Assembly (NCBI GenBank): GCA_013911885.1
Contig: JACESI010000001.1
Coordinates: 430,966-494,965 of the forward strand
DNA length: 64,000 nt
Source of the DNA: Hyphomicrobiales bacterium
GTDB taxonomy: Bacteria; Pseudomonadota; Alphaproteobacteria; Rhizobiales; JACESI01
Direction of reading: 5' to 3'
A model generated the notes under the pieces. The model saw only the letters and a program-made list of their open reading frames with translations. It was not told where the DNA came from and did no database searches. The first letter of the stretch is position 1. The number at the start of each line of letters is the position of its first letter. Shown in pieces: positions 1 through 9,892 of the stretch. Made by a program: the position numbers and the translations under genes.

Positions 1-334
1 GAAGGCAGCCGATGAAAAATCAAAATCCGGGACAACTTCACAAAGATACATGAGCAACCCTTGAAAGGCCTGTTGGCGACGTCGGCCGAGTGGCCTTTAT
101 AAGGCTGCCAGTGGGGCCATGACCATCTGTCCACGATCGCACCAAGGGTCTAAATTTACTTTAACGCACACAAAACCAGTGATAATCCATGGACTGCAAA
201 AAGACCGTGACAGAAAATTCAGGTTTGCATTACAAGCTCCCGGTGGCAGTCTGTTGTGACGCCGCAGGATGTGCTTGCCTGATTGGAAGTGGCATGATGG
301 AATGTTTTCCCCCGCCTAGGATGCTCACGGGCGC
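1..334. other. Non-coding left edge
   Basis: I see no convincing gene in this stretch. The reading frames that cross it are antisense to the flippase that follows. It presumably holds the promoter of the flippase gene and the end of an upstream unit outside the window. No tRNA, repeat or clear terminator was recognised. Confidence 0.5.
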
Positions 335-1633
335 ATGACCCAATCCTTCATCCGCAATATGGTGTCGCAATTCATCGCGCTGGCGGGGGCCCGCGCCCTG
401 GGTGCGGTTTTTGTTTTTCTGGTCTCGCTGCTCATCACCCGCTTCTTCGGGACGGAGGTGATGGCGCATTATTCGCTCTATCTTGCGGCGGCAAGCATCA
501 TATCGGTTATCCTTCCCGTCGGCTTTCATGCCATCGCCTCGATGATCACCGCAGAATATGGCGCGCAGGCGCGCTACCGCGACCGTGCGGCCTTCATTCA
601 CTATGGTCACCGCCTTATCGCGCTGATGGCGCTCGGTCTTACAATCATTGCAGGCGTCTTTGTCTATTTTTCGCCTGAAGACAGCACCTACAACCTTACC
701 ACGATCACCGCTTTCACGATCCCGACGGCGGTTTTCATGGCCTATACTTATTTCAACGCGGGAACGCTGATCGGCATGCAGCACCAGTTTGCCGGACAAC
801 TTCCCGATATGGCGGTGCGCCCGCTTCTGCTGCTTATCGGCATTGCCGGGCTCGCCTATTTCAACATGGACGTGACCGACACCCATGTTCTCGTGGTGTC
901 GAGCGTCGCCGTCGGCACCGCGGCCTTCATTCAGTGGTGGGCGCTGCGCCGGGCGCTGGCCAGAGAGGCCATGACTATTTCGAGCAGCAGCGACAGTGGT
1001 GAGCCTGCCAAATGGTGGCGCCTCGCTCCAAGCTGGGTGGTGATCAATGTTCTGTGGGAATATTTTGTCGAAGTGCATATGCTTATCGCGGGGCTTCTCG
1101 TCGCGCCGAGCGAGGTTGCGCTGCTTTATGTCTGCTTCCGCTTCCGCCAACTGGCGAGCTTCGGCTTCATGGCGATTGAGTCGCTGGTCTTTCCGAAAGT
1201 CTTTGCGGCAAACAGCAAGGGCGAGATCGCCGAGACCCGCAATCTTGTGCGTGTGGTGGCCCGCACCTCGCTTGCTTATGCTGTGCTTGCGATGTTGGGT
1301 GTTGCTATTCTCGGGCCTTATATCCTGTCGATTTTCGGCCCCGAATTTCGCAGCGGCCAGACGATCCTGATGCTTCTCTTCGCAACGCTCGTGGTGCGCG
1401 CGATTTTTGGTCCCGCGTCGATCGTGCTTGGCATGAACCGCCATTCCGTGCTTGTCGCGCAAATCCTCGTCATCTCGCTCATTGTTTCGCTGGTGCTTTG
1501 CTTCGGGGGCTTCAAGTTCGGCGGCCTCACCATGATCGCGGTCGGCTACCTCGCCGCCAGCATTTTCACCTCGGTTGCCATGTGGTGGGTCGCGCTCAAG
1601 AAATCCGGTATCAATTGCGCCGTCTGGGCCTGA
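335..1633 (+). CDS. Polysaccharide/lipid-linked oligosaccharide flippase (MVF/Wzx-like)
   Basis: This 432-residue protein is almost entirely hydrophobic, with about twelve to fourteen membrane segments. The basic, amphipathic N-terminus (MTQSFIRNMVSQFIALAGAR) is followed by a first segment that ends in RFFG, the usual opening of the Wzx/MOP polysaccharide exporter superfamily. Such proteins flip undecaprenyl-linked sugar units across the inner membrane for O-antigen or exopolysaccharide. No glycosyltransferase genes lie beside it inside the window, so the polymer cannot be named. It converges on pufM with a shared hairpin between them, so it marks the edge of the photosynthesis cluster rather than being part of it. 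The superfamily is fairly sure; the substrate is unknown. Confidence 0.75.
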   Translation: MTQSFIRNMVSQFIALAGARALGAVFVFLVSLLITRFFGTEVMAHYSLYLAAASIISVILPVGFHAIASMITAEYGAQARYRDRAAFIHYGHRLIALMALGLTIIAGVFVYFSPEDSTYNLTTITAFTIPTAVFMAYTYFNAGTLIGMQHQFAGQLPDMAVRPLLLLIGIAGLAYFNMDVTDTHVLVVSSVAVGTAAFIQWWALRRALAREAMTISSSSDSGEPAKWWRLAPSWVVINVLWEYFVEVHMLIAGLLVAPSEVALLYVCFRFRQLASFGFMAIESLVFPKVFAANSKGEIAETRNLVRVVARTSLAYAVLAMLGVAILGPYILSIFGPEFRSGQTILMLLFATLVVRAIFGPASIVLGMNRHSVLVAQILVISLIVSLVLCFGGFKFGGLTMIAVGYLAASIFTSVAMWWVALKKSGINCAVWA

Positions 1634-1683
1634 TCATTACCGCGTGCGGTGCGGTGTCGATCCAATGACGGGCACATGAAATA

Positions 1684-1707
1684 GGCCCGTCTTTTTCAAG
1701 ACGGGCC
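1684..1707. terminator. Hairpin between flippase and pufM
   Basis: A perfect 10-bp stem (ggcccgtctt / aagacgggcc) with a 4-base loop lies between two convergent genes. On the plus strand it is followed by CTTTT; on the minus strand the T-run is weak. It can end the flippase transcript and probably also ends, or protects the 3' end of, the puf message. Confidence 0.8.
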
Positions 1708-1737
1708 CTTTTGCATTCAAGTTTGATTGCCTGCCTT

Positions 1738-2658
1738 TTAGCCTGCCGGCGCAAGGCCGTGTTTGATACCCCAGCCATACCAATCGTCCACGACGGTTCC
1801 GGTCAGAAGGATACCGATGCCGCCGGTCAAAGTCGTAAGGACAGCAAACCACCAGGCCCAGCGGTGGATCGATTCCATCGTGGCATTGAAGCCCATTGTC
1901 CAGCGCCAGAACAGGGCGGCGCGTTCCGACGCCGTGCCGCGATCCGTTATCTGCTCGATCTCGCGCTCACCGCCATAGCGGCCAACCGCGAGGATCGTTG
2001 CACCGTGCATCGCAAACAGGAGTGCCGAGCCATAAAGGAAGGCAATAGAGAGCGCGTGGAACGGATTGTAGAACAGGTTGCCATAGACCAGCGAGAAATT
2101 GTTGGTCCAGTCGAGATGCGGAAAGATGCCATAAGGTACGGCCTCGGACCAGCTTCCCATCAGGATCGGACGGAAAAGCCCGAGCACCAGGAAGAGCCAG
2201 ATGGCGGAACCGAAAGCGAGCGGCACATGCATGCCAAGGCCGAGAGCGCGCGCCCGCGAATAGGTTCTGAGCCACCAGCACAGGACAGAGATCAAAAGGA
2301 ACATGCTGGCGATGAGAAACAATCCGCCCTCATAGAGCGGCGGTATGCTGAGACCATATTCCGCCGCAGGCGGCTCCAGCGCGAGCCATGCCAGATCACG
2401 GATGAAATGGACAAGGTTCCAGCCGGACTGGCGCAGCATGTCGAAGCCAACAAGAACGAACCAGGCCGTTCCGGTCATCACTGAGGCAACACCGGCATAA
2501 CCGAGATAGACCGGTCCAAGCTGGGCATTGCCGACCTTGCCAAGCCAGTAGGAGAAGAAACCCTCCCCTTCGCGGCTTTCTCCGACCGGAAGGGCCATGC
2601 CTTGCTCGGGGTGACTGCGCACCTGAATGTTGGTGAAGATGTTTTGATATTCACGCAT
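1738..2658 (-). CDS. pufM: Photosynthetic reaction centre subunit M
   Basis: PufM (306 residues, normal length) is the second membrane subunit of the type II reaction centre. Together with PufL it holds the bacteriochlorophyll special pair, bacteriopheophytins, quinones and the non-haem iron. Five membrane helices are visible. The helix D/E motifs NPFHA and FAMHGA carry the histidines that in the family bind the special-pair bacteriochlorophyll and the iron. A GAGGA ribosome site precedes the start. It is the last gene of the crtEF-bchCXYZ-pufQBALM superoperon and lies 16 bases after pufL. No pufC (tetrahaem cytochrome) or pufX follows; the next gene is a convergent flippase. Confidence 0.98.
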   Translation of the reverse strand: MREYQNIFTNIQVRSHPEQGMALPVGESREGEGFFSYWLGKVGNAQLGPVYLGYAGVASVMTGTAWFVLVGFDMLRQSGWNLVHFIRDLAWLALEPPAAEYGLSIPPLYEGGLFLIASMFLLISVLCWWLRTYSRARALGLGMHVPLAFGSAIWLFLVLGLFRPILMGSWSEAVPYGIFPHLDWTNNFSLVYGNLFYNPFHALSIAFLYGSALLFAMHGATILAVGRYGGEREIEQITDRGTASERAALFWRWTMGFNATMESIHRWAWWFAVLTTLTGGIGILLTGTVVDDWYGWGIKHGLAPAG

Positions 2659-2674
2659 GGTTCAATCCTCGCTC

Positions 2675-3505
2675 TCAAACTGCCGGGAAGAAGGGTAGCT
2701 CGCGATACCATTCCCACCAGTCGACCCAGGAGCCCTCGTAGAGCGGTCCCGAGATGATGATACAAATCGCACTCCAGATCACGGCCTGAAGGGCCAGAAA
2801 AAGGCCGAGCCGGTGAATGCCGAGGGTGCCGACGGAATAGCCGATCAGATCACGGAAATACGTATCTTCGTATTCCGGTGACTTCACGGCCTGCCCACCG
2901 CCCGGATTGGTCGCGGAAAGGATCAGCGAACCATGCAGCGCAAGCGCCAAACAGGTGGTGAAGAAGAACGTGATCGCAATCATGTGCGCCGGATTGTAGT
3001 GGAAATTGCCATAGGCGTAGCCAACATTCGACACCCAGTCGAGATGGGTGAAGATGCCATAGGGAAAACCATTTCCCCAGGATCCCATGAGGATCGGGCG
3101 GAACACGTTGAGCGTGACGAAAGCAAGGATCGCAATCGAGAAGGCGAAGGGCACATGATAGCCCATGCCAAGTTTGCGGCAGATCTCCACCTCGCGCATC
3201 ATCCATGAGACAAAGGCGCCGAGTGCACAGATCGTGATGATCTGCCAGAGCCCGCCTTCTTTCATCGGCGCAAAGGCGAGGCCGTTTTCAAGTGCCGGTG
3301 GCTCGATCGAGATCTGCCAGATGTTCCAGGTTGGTCCGAGGGCAGCGCCGTAAAGGATCATACCCACGCCAACCAGCGTGAAGAAGATGGTGGTGACACC
3401 GAAGATGCCGACATAAAACGGGCCTGCCCAAAAATCGAACAGATCTCCGCCTAGGAGTGTGCCACCACGCACACGATATTTTCGTTCGAAGCTGAGCAGT
3501 GCCAT
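2675..3505 (-). CDS. pufL: Photosynthetic reaction centre subunit L
   Basis: PufL (276 residues) is the reaction centre L subunit. The start [15 protein letters not shown] matches the family N-terminus and has GGAGG just upstream, so the longer open frame before it is not used. Five membrane helices are visible. The motifs NPAHM and LALHGS hold the histidines known in the family as special-pair and iron ligands. The gene is separated from pufA by about 370 bases rich in hairpins, as in other puf operons, where such structures make the LH1 message more abundant than the reaction centre message. Confidence 0.98.
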   Translation of the reverse strand: MALLSFERKYRVRGGTLLGGDLFDFWAGPFYVGIFGVTTIFFTLVGVGMILYGAALGPTWNIWQISIEPPALENGLAFAPMKEGGLWQIITICALGAFVSWMMREVEICRKLGMGYHVPFAFSIAILAFVTLNVFRPILMGSWGNGFPYGIFTHLDWVSNVGYAYGNFHYNPAHMIAITFFFTTCLALALHGSLILSATNPGGGQAVKSPEYEDTYFRDLIGYSVGTLGIHRLGLFLALQAVIWSAICIIISGPLYEGSWVDWWEWYRELPFFPAV

Positions 3506-3878
3506 TTGAATGTCCTCCAGCCTTAATGCTCGTGCCCTTCGAAAGGGCGAATGATTTTCCCTTGCGGGTGAAACATCCGGCCTGCTGGGCGCTATGCCCA
3601 TCAAGTCGGATTTGTGCTTCGTAATCTCCGGGCGAGCATGATCTCCGATCTTGCCTGATGGTCGACGCATGACGCGCGGAGGCGAAGCGAAATGATGCCA
3701 GCCAAAGTGCTCTGGGTGTTCTGGCAACAGGTTCCGTTCATAAACGCTGCCAGCACGGCTGCTCGATAGGTCGCCCGGGATACTCTCCCGAAAGTTATCA
3801 AGAAGCCCTGATGGCCGGTTAGGCAGGGGCCGGCTCTTCTATGCGAAGTTTACCGCCCCCTGTCAGGGTGTTTTCGCG
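3506..3878 (-). other. pufA-pufL intercistronic region
   Basis: This gap of about 370 bases holds no convincing gene. It contains an imperfect hairpin at about 3801-3840 (agaag/cttct outside, gccgg/ccggc inside), a short ccctg/caggg hairpin at about 3857-3870 directly after the pufA stop, and the hairpin at 3534-3548. In studied relatives this region sets the LH1 to reaction-centre ratio by mRNA segment stability; here that is inferred from position and structure. Confidence 0.6.
3534..3548 (-). other. RNA hairpin just upstream of pufL
   Basis: A 6-bp perfect stem (gcccttt/aagggc type) with a three-base loop ends about 30 bases before the pufL start. In puf operons, hairpins in the pufA-pufL gap act as decay barriers; that role here is inferred from position. 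Confidence 0.45.
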
Positions 3879-4064
3879 TTACGACAGACGGGTTGTGTCT
3901 GTGTCCATCTGGACCGAGCTTGCCTTGATTGGCGCGCCTTCGAACCAGTTGAAGCGTTCCGTGCTGAGCAGGACGAAGTGAATCATCACAGCCAGCGAGA
4001 ACAAGAAGATGCCTTGGATGACCATCACTTTGCGTGGGTCGAAAACCATCCAGATTCTCCACAT
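3879..4064 (-). CDS. pufA: Light-harvesting 1 alpha polypeptide
   Basis: The 61-residue protein is the LH1 alpha chain. It has the family start [13 protein letters not shown], a single membrane helix, and the [13 protein letters not shown] segment whose histidine binds bacteriochlorophyll. An AAGGAG site precedes the start. It lies 12 bases after pufB, so the two antenna chains are translated from one message. Confidence 0.97.
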   Translation of the reverse strand: MWRIWMVFDPRKVMVIQGIFLFSLAVMIHFVLLSTERFNWFEGAPIKASSVQMDTDTTRLS

Positions 4065-4076
4065 AGTGTGCTCTCC

Positions 4077-4289
4077 TTAGCTCAGCATGGGCAGCACAGC
4101 TGCCACGGTTGATGTTACGCCTTCAAGCGAAGCGTAGCCGTTTGGTCCAGGGAACCATGGGCGCCACAGCCAGACGAGGAAATGCGCGACGACGGCGATT
4201 GCCACGAAGATCATCATCCCCTGGATGTAGAAAGCATGGAATTCCTGAGCTTCACCTTCGGTCAAACCCGAGAGCGATTTAGTAGACAT
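4077..4289 (-). CDS. pufB: Light-harvesting 1 beta polypeptide
   Basis: The 70-residue protein is the LH1 beta chain. The N-terminal part has [19 protein letters not shown], followed by one membrane helix with the [13 protein letters not shown] segment that carries the bacteriochlorophyll-binding histidine and the conserved WRPW end. A strong AGGAGG site precedes the start. The C-terminal tail of about 18 residues after WRPWFPG is longer than in many LH1 beta chains. Confidence 0.97.
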   Translation of the reverse strand: MSTKSLSGLTEGEAQEFHAFYIQGMMIFVAIAVVAHFLVWLWRPWFPGPNGYASLEGVTSTVAAVLPMLS

Positions 4290-4354
4290 AGCTCATACCT
4301 CCTAAGTCTATTGCCTTTCGGCCGAATACCGCAGAAATCCTCGCGGCCAGGCTT

Positions 4355-4377
4355 GCCGGGGGTTTGGACGCCCCGGC
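4355..4377 (-). other. GC-rich hairpin between pufQ and pufB
   Basis: A perfect 7-bp stem (gccgggg / ccccggc) with a 9-base loop lies in the pufQ-pufB gap, about 65 bases before the pufB start. Hairpins here are expected to mark the 5' end of the stable pufBA message; this is inferred from position. Confidence 0.5.
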
Positions 4378-4434
4378 CATTTCCCTCACCCTTCGAAAAG
4401 GGCCAGCGAATTCAGTTTCAGGATCGAGCAGCGC

Positions 4435-4674
4435 CTAGCGCTGGACCGCATATCCTGCCGCGGCATAGGCCGCGGAACGTGCCTCGGAGAAAACAGAAAC
4501 ACCCGTTTGCTGACCCGCGACCAGACTTGCCTGTCGGCGGGGAAGGAGGCGCGCGATACAGGCGCCAGCCAGGCAAAAGACAAAGGAAACAGCAAGGATG
4601 AGCCGAAACTCCCATGCTTCTTCCCGGCGTGCCTTTGCAAAAGTTCCTCGGGGCTTCAATTTTGTCGGTGACAT
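4435..4674 (-). CDS. pufQ: PufQ-like protein
   Basis: This predicted 79-residue protein sits exactly where pufQ lies in Rhodobacter, between bchZ and pufB. It has a basic N-terminal stretch of about 22 residues, then WEFRLILAVSFVFCLAGA, a single membrane helix that resembles the PufQ helix region, and a short C-terminal tail. PufQ is thought to help bacteriochlorophyll precursors reach the antenna and reaction centre. The start at 4674 has AGGAGAGGG upstream and gives the family length; an alternative start at 4710 overlaps the bchZ stop codon as TGATG. The sequence match is modest, and position carries much of the argument. Confidence 0.7.
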   Translation of the reverse strand: MSPTKLKPRGTFAKARREEAWEFRLILAVSFVFCLAGACIARLLPRRQASLVAGQQTGVSVFSEARSAAYAAAGYAVQR

Positions 4675-4709
4675 TTCAATTCCCTCTCCTACATGTGGTC
4701 CTGCCGCCA

Positions 4710-6164
4710 TCAGGCTGCACGACCGCTCCTCACCTCGTCATGTGCGCCCCGAACACACATCACCGTTACGCGCGACTCCCCGGTCGCGCGCGCAGCCTGC
4801 TCGGCCGCGTCTCTGAGCCGTTTGGCCGCAGAAATTCTCGTCAAGATCGGCACTTTCGACACAAGGCCGTCGAGCAGTGCCTGTGCCTCGTCCTCCCAGA
4901 CGAGGCTATCGTGTTTGCGGAACGGAGTCGGGTCGACCTTGTCGAGCTCCGAACCGAGCGGGAGGATGTTGAACAGCGCGTCGAACAGGCCGTTGCAGAC
5001 TTCCTGCACCGTGTAGCTCGCGCCCGAATAGCCCATGAACGGCGTCCCGGTATGGCGCCGGATGATCGCGCCGGGAAAGGACGCGGGGATGTAGATCGCG
5101 CGCGAACCCTGTTCGGCGAGATACATGCGCTCGTTGTAGGAGCCGAACAGAATAAGCGGTGGCCGCTCGCGGATCGCTTTCTGCACGGCCTGATTGTCCG
5201 GCTTAACGCCGGCGGAACGCGCGAAGGCAAAGGTGCAGGGCAGGCCCAGTTCTTCTTCGAGAAAATGACGGATGCCACGCGCATAGGTCTCGTTCGCGAC
5301 AATGCCGAAGGAGGCTGTGCCGAAGAAATCCTGTGTCACGGAGCGCCACAGATCCCACATCGGCTTCAGCGTCGTATGTTTCTCGCGCTCGATGAACGGC
5401 TCCGGATCAAGCCCGGTCAACTCGCCGAGCTTGCGCAGGAATTTCGTCGTCGAATGAATGCCGATTGGCGCCTGAAGATAAGGCCTCTCCAGCTCTTCGC
5501 ACAAAAGACGACCGAATTCGCGGTACATACAGATATTGACATCGGCCTGGGCGAGCTTCGGCACATCGGCGATATGGCTCGTCAGCGGAAAGACCATGTT
5601 GATTTCAGCGCCGATGCCTTCGACGAGGCGGCGGATTTCGGCAAGGTCGGACGGCATGTTGAAGGTTCCATAAGCCGGACCGATAATATTGACTTTCGCC
5701 GTTTCATTTTCCTTGCGGTTGCGCGGCAGAACGCGCCCCTTTTTCGGACCATATTCCGTCCACAGCCATTTCAGCGCGCGGTCGGCGCTTTCCCATTGGT
5801 CTTCGTCGATAGTACGCGGCAGAAAGCGCTGAATATTGCTGCCTTCGGGCGTGACGCCACCACCGATCATTTCGGCAATCGAACCGGTGACGACCACGGC
5901 GGGAAGGCCGGAATCGAGCACCGCGCGGGCGCGCTTCATCGCGCCTTCGGTGCCGGTCTGGCCGAGTTCTTCCTCGGAAAGGCCGGTGACGACAATTGGC
6001 AATTCATGCGGCGGCAGCGCATCCGTGTAATGCAGAACCGAGGTTACCGGCAGATTTTCGCAGCCGACCGGGCCGTCAATGATGACCTGCAATCCCTTGA
6101 TCGCGGTAAAAACATAGACGGAGCCCCAATATCCGCCGGCCCTGTCGTGATCGACAATCAGCAT
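4710..6164 (-). CDS. bchZ: Chlorophyllide a reductase subunit Z
   Basis: BchZ (484 residues) is the NifK-like half of the BchYZ component of chlorophyllide reductase, which reduces ring B of chlorophyllide a to make the bacteriochlorin. The N-terminus [19 protein letters not shown] and the downstream [21 protein letters not shown] are typical; the Cys there is an expected Fe-S ligand. It overlaps the end of bchY by 7 bases, so the two subunits are translationally coupled, and it belongs to the bchCXYZ block of the superoperon. Confidence 0.96.
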   Translation of the reverse strand: MLIVDHDRAGGYWGSVYVFTAIKGLQVIIDGPVGCENLPVTSVLHYTDALPPHELPIVVTGLSEEELGQTGTEGAMKRARAVLDSGLPAVVVTGSIAEMIGGGVTPEGSNIQRFLPRTIDEDQWESADRALKWLWTEYGPKKGRVLPRNRKENETAKVNIIGPAYGTFNMPSDLAEIRRLVEGIGAEINMVFPLTSHIADVPKLAQADVNICMYREFGRLLCEELERPYLQAPIGIHSTTKFLRKLGELTGLDPEPFIEREKHTTLKPMWDLWRSVTQDFFGTASFGIVANETYARGIRHFLEEELGLPCTFAFARSAGVKPDNQAVQKAIRERPPLILFGSYNERMYLAEQGSRAIYIPASFPGAIIRRHTGTPFMGYSGASYTVQEVCNGLFDALFNILPLGSELDKVDPTPFRKHDSLVWEDEAQALLDGLVSKVPILTRISAAKRLRDAAEQAARATGESRVTVMCVRGAHDEVRSGRAA

Positions 6165-7789
6165 CCGACAGCCTCCCCTGCATCAACGGCATTGGCAGAG
6201 CGTGCGATTTTTGCGGCGTATTTCTTGCGGAAGGCGACATTTTCGACCGGCTTGTCTTCCCAGATACCCGCAGCATGGCCGCTGCCGACGCCTTCGAAGA
6301 ATTCCGACATTTTCTCGAAACGGCCCTTGTTTGCGAGCGCCGCGTTGACGACATCTGCAAGCGACCCCGCACCGGCAGGTCCCATCAGCGGGCGCGCCGA
6401 AATCAGGTTGGTAAAGTAAAGCGCCGGTATAGAAGCCTCTTTCGCCTTCTGGACAACCGGGGTGGTGCCGATGGCAAGATCGGGTTTGTATTCGGCAAAG
6501 GCCGCGCAGTCATCTTCGAGCGAGGCGCGGAATTTGACCTCGACGCCGCGTGCCTGAAGCCAATCGCGGTCATCCGTGGAATAAGGTGTTTTCGGGCAGG
6601 CGGTGCCGACATAGCGCACATCTGCGCCGCTTTCGATCAGAAGCCGTGCCACCAGTAGCTCGGAGCCTTCATAGCCTGAAAGCGTGATGCGGGCGTTGAC
6701 GGGCTTCGCGGCAAGCGCGCCGCGGATTGCCGGCAGGACAGCATTTTTCGCAGCCGCGATGGCGGCCTCCCTGATATTGCAAGTCTTGCCAATTGCCTCG
6801 AGCCAGCTTGCCGTTCCTTCATAGCCGACCGGTGCGGAACCGACGATCTTGCGGCCCGCTGCCTCAAATTCACGGAAGCTCGCCGTGTAGAACGGATGGA
6901 TCGCTGCAACAGCCGCGCAATCAAGCGCTGCATAAAGTTCGCGCCATTCGCGGGTCGGCACGACCGGACCAGCGGCAAGCCCCATCGGCTCCAGCAGTTT
7001 TCCGATGATCACCGGATCGGCCGGAAACATTTCGCCCATCAGCGTGATCGTCGGCCTGTGATCATTCGCCGGACGGTTTGAGGGAGCCTGAACCGGACCG
7101 GCCTTGATCTCCTGACGGGCATAATTGAGCATGGCGCCGGCCAGCACATCCTTTGCCTCGGCATGGGTCGGCACGCCGAACCCCGGCACGTCGATGCCGA
7201 CAATCCGCACACCGTTGATTTCCTTCGGCAGGATCTGGAGCGGCACGCCGGATGCGGTCGGCACGCAGAGATTGGTGACGACAATCGCGTCATAAAGCGC
7301 GGGGTCAGCCATCTCGTGCACGGCATCGCGGATATCTTCGAACAATTTGCCGGTGACAAGTGATTCGGAATTGAACGGAACATAGCCGACCGAGCGGCGC
7401 GCGCCGTAAAAATGCGAGGTGAAGGTCAGACCGTAGACGCAGCAGGCGGAGCCCGAAAGGATCGTCGCCGTGCGGCGCATTCTGAGGCCGACCCGCAGCG
7501 AGCCAAACGCCGGGCACATGGATTGCGGCTGATCGTGTGGGCCTTGTGGATAATCCTCGCGGTAGCGGTTCAGGATTTCGGTCTTGCCTGCTTTTTCCGC
7601 TGCCTCCCGCATGGTTGCGGCACCACCATGGCAACCCTTTCCTTCGACAGGCGAGCCACCGCCAGCATCGCATGCCGCTTGTTCGGCACGCGCGCTCACG
7701 GCGTGAGAAATCGCATCAGCATTCTCGACGCCACCCGTCGCGTCGTAGTGAACTTCCTGTGCTTTATCCCTGGCGGACTGGTCATCCAT
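6158..7789 (-). CDS. bchY: Chlorophyllide a reductase subunit Y
   Basis: BchY (543 residues) is the NifD-like partner of BchZ. The segment [25 protein letters not shown] and the following [10 protein letters not shown] carry the cysteines expected to bind the Fe-S cluster shared with BchZ. The start at 7789 ([13 protein letters not shown]) has GAAGGA upstream and lies 13 bases after bchX; the open frame extends further upstream, but only into the end of bchX. The first 80 or so residues are rich in Ala, Glu and Lys and look poorly conserved. Confidence 0.96.
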   Translation of the reverse strand: MDDQSARDKAQEVHYDATGGVENADAISHAVSARAEQAACDAGGGSPVEGKGCHGGAATMREAAEKAGKTEILNRYREDYPQGPHDQPQSMCPAFGSLRVGLRMRRTATILSGSACCVYGLTFTSHFYGARRSVGYVPFNSESLVTGKLFEDIRDAVHEMADPALYDAIVVTNLCVPTASGVPLQILPKEINGVRIVGIDVPGFGVPTHAEAKDVLAGAMLNYARQEIKAGPVQAPSNRPANDHRPTITLMGEMFPADPVIIGKLLEPMGLAAGPVVPTREWRELYAALDCAAVAAIHPFYTASFREFEAAGRKIVGSAPVGYEGTASWLEAIGKTCNIREAAIAAAKNAVLPAIRGALAAKPVNARITLSGYEGSELLVARLLIESGADVRYVGTACPKTPYSTDDRDWLQARGVEVKFRASLEDDCAAFAEYKPDLAIGTTPVVQKAKEASIPALYFTNLISARPLMGPAGAGSLADVVNAALANKGRFEKMSEFFEGVGSGHAAGIWEDKPVENVAFRKKYAAKIARSANAVDAGEAVGC

Positions 7790-7802
7790 GATCAAAAATC
7801 CT

Positions 7803-8828
7803 TCACACGGTATCGTAGACGACTTCGAGAGATGTTCTGTTGAGCTTGGCCGCGTCGCACATATCATCGACACTCGCCGGCACCAGGACATAGTTCGCGC
7901 CGGTTTCCTCTTTCGAGAAAAGTCCGAGAAGTCCGTCCTGATCGAGCGACTTGGGCAGAACAGGCGGCGCCGAAATCATATTCTGGGCGAGTTCCTCGAA
8001 TACGGAGGCCCACTGGCCGCCCGGGAAGCCGACGATCTCGTAATTCGCGCTCTTGCGGCGGATGTCCTCGTTCTGCGGGATTGCGGCAAGAACCGGGATG
8101 CCGACCGATTTCGCGAAAGCCTGCGCCTCGCCGGTGCCGTCGTCCTTGTTGATCAGCATGCCTGCAACACCGACATTGCCGCCAAGCTTGCGGAAATATT
8201 CGACCGCCGAGCAGACATTGTTCGCCACGTAAAGCGATTGCAGATCGTTCGAACCGACCACGATCACCTTCTGGCACATGTCGCGGGCAATCGGCAGACC
8301 GAAGCCGCCGCAGACCACGTCGCCCAGAAAATCGAGGAGCACATAGTCGAAATCCCAGTCATGAAAGCCGAGTTTCTCAAGAAGCTCGAACCCATGGATG
8401 ATGCCGCGTCCGCCGCAACCGCGACCGACTTCCGGGCCGCCGAGTTCCATGGCGAACACGCCGTCGCGCTTGAAGCAGACATCGGAAATCTTGACGTCCT
8501 CGCCCGCCGCCTTCTTGCGCGACGAGGTTTCGAGAATGGTCGGGCAGGAGCGACCACCGAAGAGCAGCGACGTGGTGTCGCTTTTCGGGTCACAGCCGAT
8601 CAAAAGCACTTTCTTTCCCTGCTGCGCGAGCATGTAGGAGAGATTGGCAAGCGAGAAGGACTTGCCGATACCGCCCTTGCCATAGATCGCAATGATCTGT
8701 GTCTGCTTGGTCACCGGGCCGGTCTGAACCGGATCCGGCTCCTGGGCGGCTTCAAGGCGGAGAGCATTGGCCATGGTCGTTTCCATAACCTCGCTCGAAT
8801 CGTCAAAGCGGGGAGCATCGTCCATCAT
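7803..8828 (-). CDS. bchX: Chlorophyllide a reductase iron protein
   Basis: BchX (341 residues) is the NifH-like ATPase that passes electrons to BchYZ. The P-loop YGKGGIGKS, the CDPKSDTT motif, and the cysteines of GRGCGGRG and VVCGGF (4Fe-4S ligands of the dimer) are visible. The chosen ATG at 8828 overlaps the bchC stop as ATGATG and has TGGAG at good spacing. A TTG at 8843 would add five residues and is less likely. It is transcribed in the superoperon between bchC and bchY. Confidence 0.96.
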   Translation of the reverse strand: MMDDAPRFDDSSEVMETTMANALRLEAAQEPDPVQTGPVTKQTQIIAIYGKGGIGKSFSLANLSYMLAQQGKKVLLIGCDPKSDTTSLLFGGRSCPTILETSSRKKAAGEDVKISDVCFKRDGVFAMELGGPEVGRGCGGRGIIHGFELLEKLGFHDWDFDYVLLDFLGDVVCGGFGLPIARDMCQKVIVVGSNDLQSLYVANNVCSAVEYFRKLGGNVGVAGMLINKDDGTGEAQAFAKSVGIPVLAAIPQNEDIRRKSANYEIVGFPGGQWASVFEELAQNMISAPPVLPKSLDQDGLLGLFSKEETGANYVLVPASVDDMCDAAKLNRTSLEVVYDTV

Positions 8829-9769
8829 GAGCAGAATCTCCAATCGAGGATCATTTTGAGACAGGCGGGATCATTGAAGGCCGTGTCATAGGCTTCGACA
8901 GCCTGATAGGCGACCTCTTCGTGGGTGATGAGACCATCAAGCGACAGGCGCCCGTCGCCAATCAGCGCCATGACGGCGGAAAGATCATCGGGCTTCCATT
9001 CGGCGGCAACACGCAGCCGCGCCTCGCGCATGAAAGCGGCTGGAAACGCAAAGCTGAGGCGGTCGGCATAAAAACCAGCGAGCACAATTTCGCCACCGGG
9101 GCCCAGGCGCTGAATGAGGCTATCAAGAATCCCCGGATCGCCGCTCGCGTCATAAACAGTGCGATAGTCGCGCCGGCCATTGTCTTCGGCTGTGATGACG
9201 GGATAGCCCAGCGCGCCCGCGCGCCGCAGTGGATTGGCCTCAACGACAGTCGGCGCTTCGCCGCCAAGGGCAAGCGCAAGGCGCGCGAGAAGACGCCCGA
9301 CGACCCCATGACCAATAATCAGATCCGGCAGCGCCGCGTTTCCACCGGCAAGCGCATGATAGGCGGTCGCGGCGAGGGCGAGCAGCGTTGCCTTTTCGCC
9401 GAGGCTTTCGGCAACAACGGTTGTACGGCTTCCCGGCACCACGATCCGAGCCGCGGCACCGCCGAAGAGGCCATGAACATCGCCGTAGCAGCGCGCGCCG
9501 GGAACGAACAGCATATCGCCTTCCCGGCGACCGGATGTCTTCCCGGCTTCGCGGACAATGCCGACCGCCTCATAACCTGGCACCAGCGGATAACCCATGC
9601 CGGGAAAAGCAGGCATTTTACCGGAATAAAGCAGGCGCTCGGTTCCCGTGCTGATGCCGCTCCAGCAAACATCAACCACCACATCGTCAGCCTCCGGCGG
9701 GGTAAGCGTCAACTCGCTCAATCCCAGATGTTCCGGCCCCTCCATGACGATTGCTAAGGTTTCCATCAA
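8825..9769 (-). CDS. bchC: 3-hydroxyethyl bacteriochlorophyllide a dehydrogenase
   Basis: BchC (314 residues) is a member of the medium-chain dehydrogenase superfamily that oxidises the 3-hydroxyethyl group to acetyl late in bacteriochlorophyll a synthesis. Near the N-terminus, CWSGISTGTERLLYSGKMPAFPGMGYP is characteristic, followed by LVPGYEAVGIV. It heads the bchCXYZ block and its stop overlaps bchX. The gap before it contains one perfect and one near-perfect PpsR-type site, so it probably has its own promoter inside the superoperon. Confidence 0.95.
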   Translation of the reverse strand: MMETLAIVMEGPEHLGLSELTLTPPEADDVVVDVCWSGISTGTERLLYSGKMPAFPGMGYPLVPGYEAVGIVREAGKTSGRREGDMLFVPGARCYGDVHGLFGGAAARIVVPGSRTTVVAESLGEKATLLALAATAYHALAGGNAALPDLIIGHGVVGRLLARLALALGGEAPTVVEANPLRRAGALGYPVITAEDNGRRDYRTVYDASGDPGILDSLIQRLGPGGEIVLAGFYADRLSFAFPAAFMREARLRVAAEWKPDDLSAVMALIGDGRLSLDGLITHEEVAYQAVEAYDTAFNDPACLKMILDWRFCS

Positions 9770-9842
9770 CCCATCGCGACCCCGCCGCGCTCCCTCTAAA
9801 TATCCGCTCCCGAAAGTTAATTATCAGTCAGGGATTCTAAGG

Positions 9843-9860
9843 TGTCAAATTAAACTTACA
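9843..9860. promoter_or_regulatory. CrtJ/PpsR-type site before bchC (1)
   Basis: TGT, 12 bases (caaattaaactt), then ACA: an exact match to the TGT-N12-ACA consensus of the photosynthesis repressor CrtJ/PpsR. It lies about 75 bases upstream of the bchC start, beyond the end of crtF. Confidence 0.75.
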
Positions 9861-9867
9861 ATTTTTG

Positions 9868-9885
9868 TGTCATTTTAAATAGACG
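9868..9885. promoter_or_regulatory. CrtJ/PpsR-type site before bchC (2)
   Basis: TGT, 12 bases (cattttaaatag), then ACG: one mismatch from the consensus. Its centre is 25 bp from the perfect site, and paired sites of this kind are known to support cooperative CrtJ binding at bchC in Rhodobacter. Confidence 0.6.
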
Positions 9886-9892
9886 TATGTAG

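Noticed and set aside
4614..6419. Long 601-codon frame on the plus strand over bchZ
   Set aside because: It lies entirely antisense to bchZ and the end of bchY, with Arg/Ala-rich, domain-free translation; high-GC coding DNA commonly leaves such shadows.
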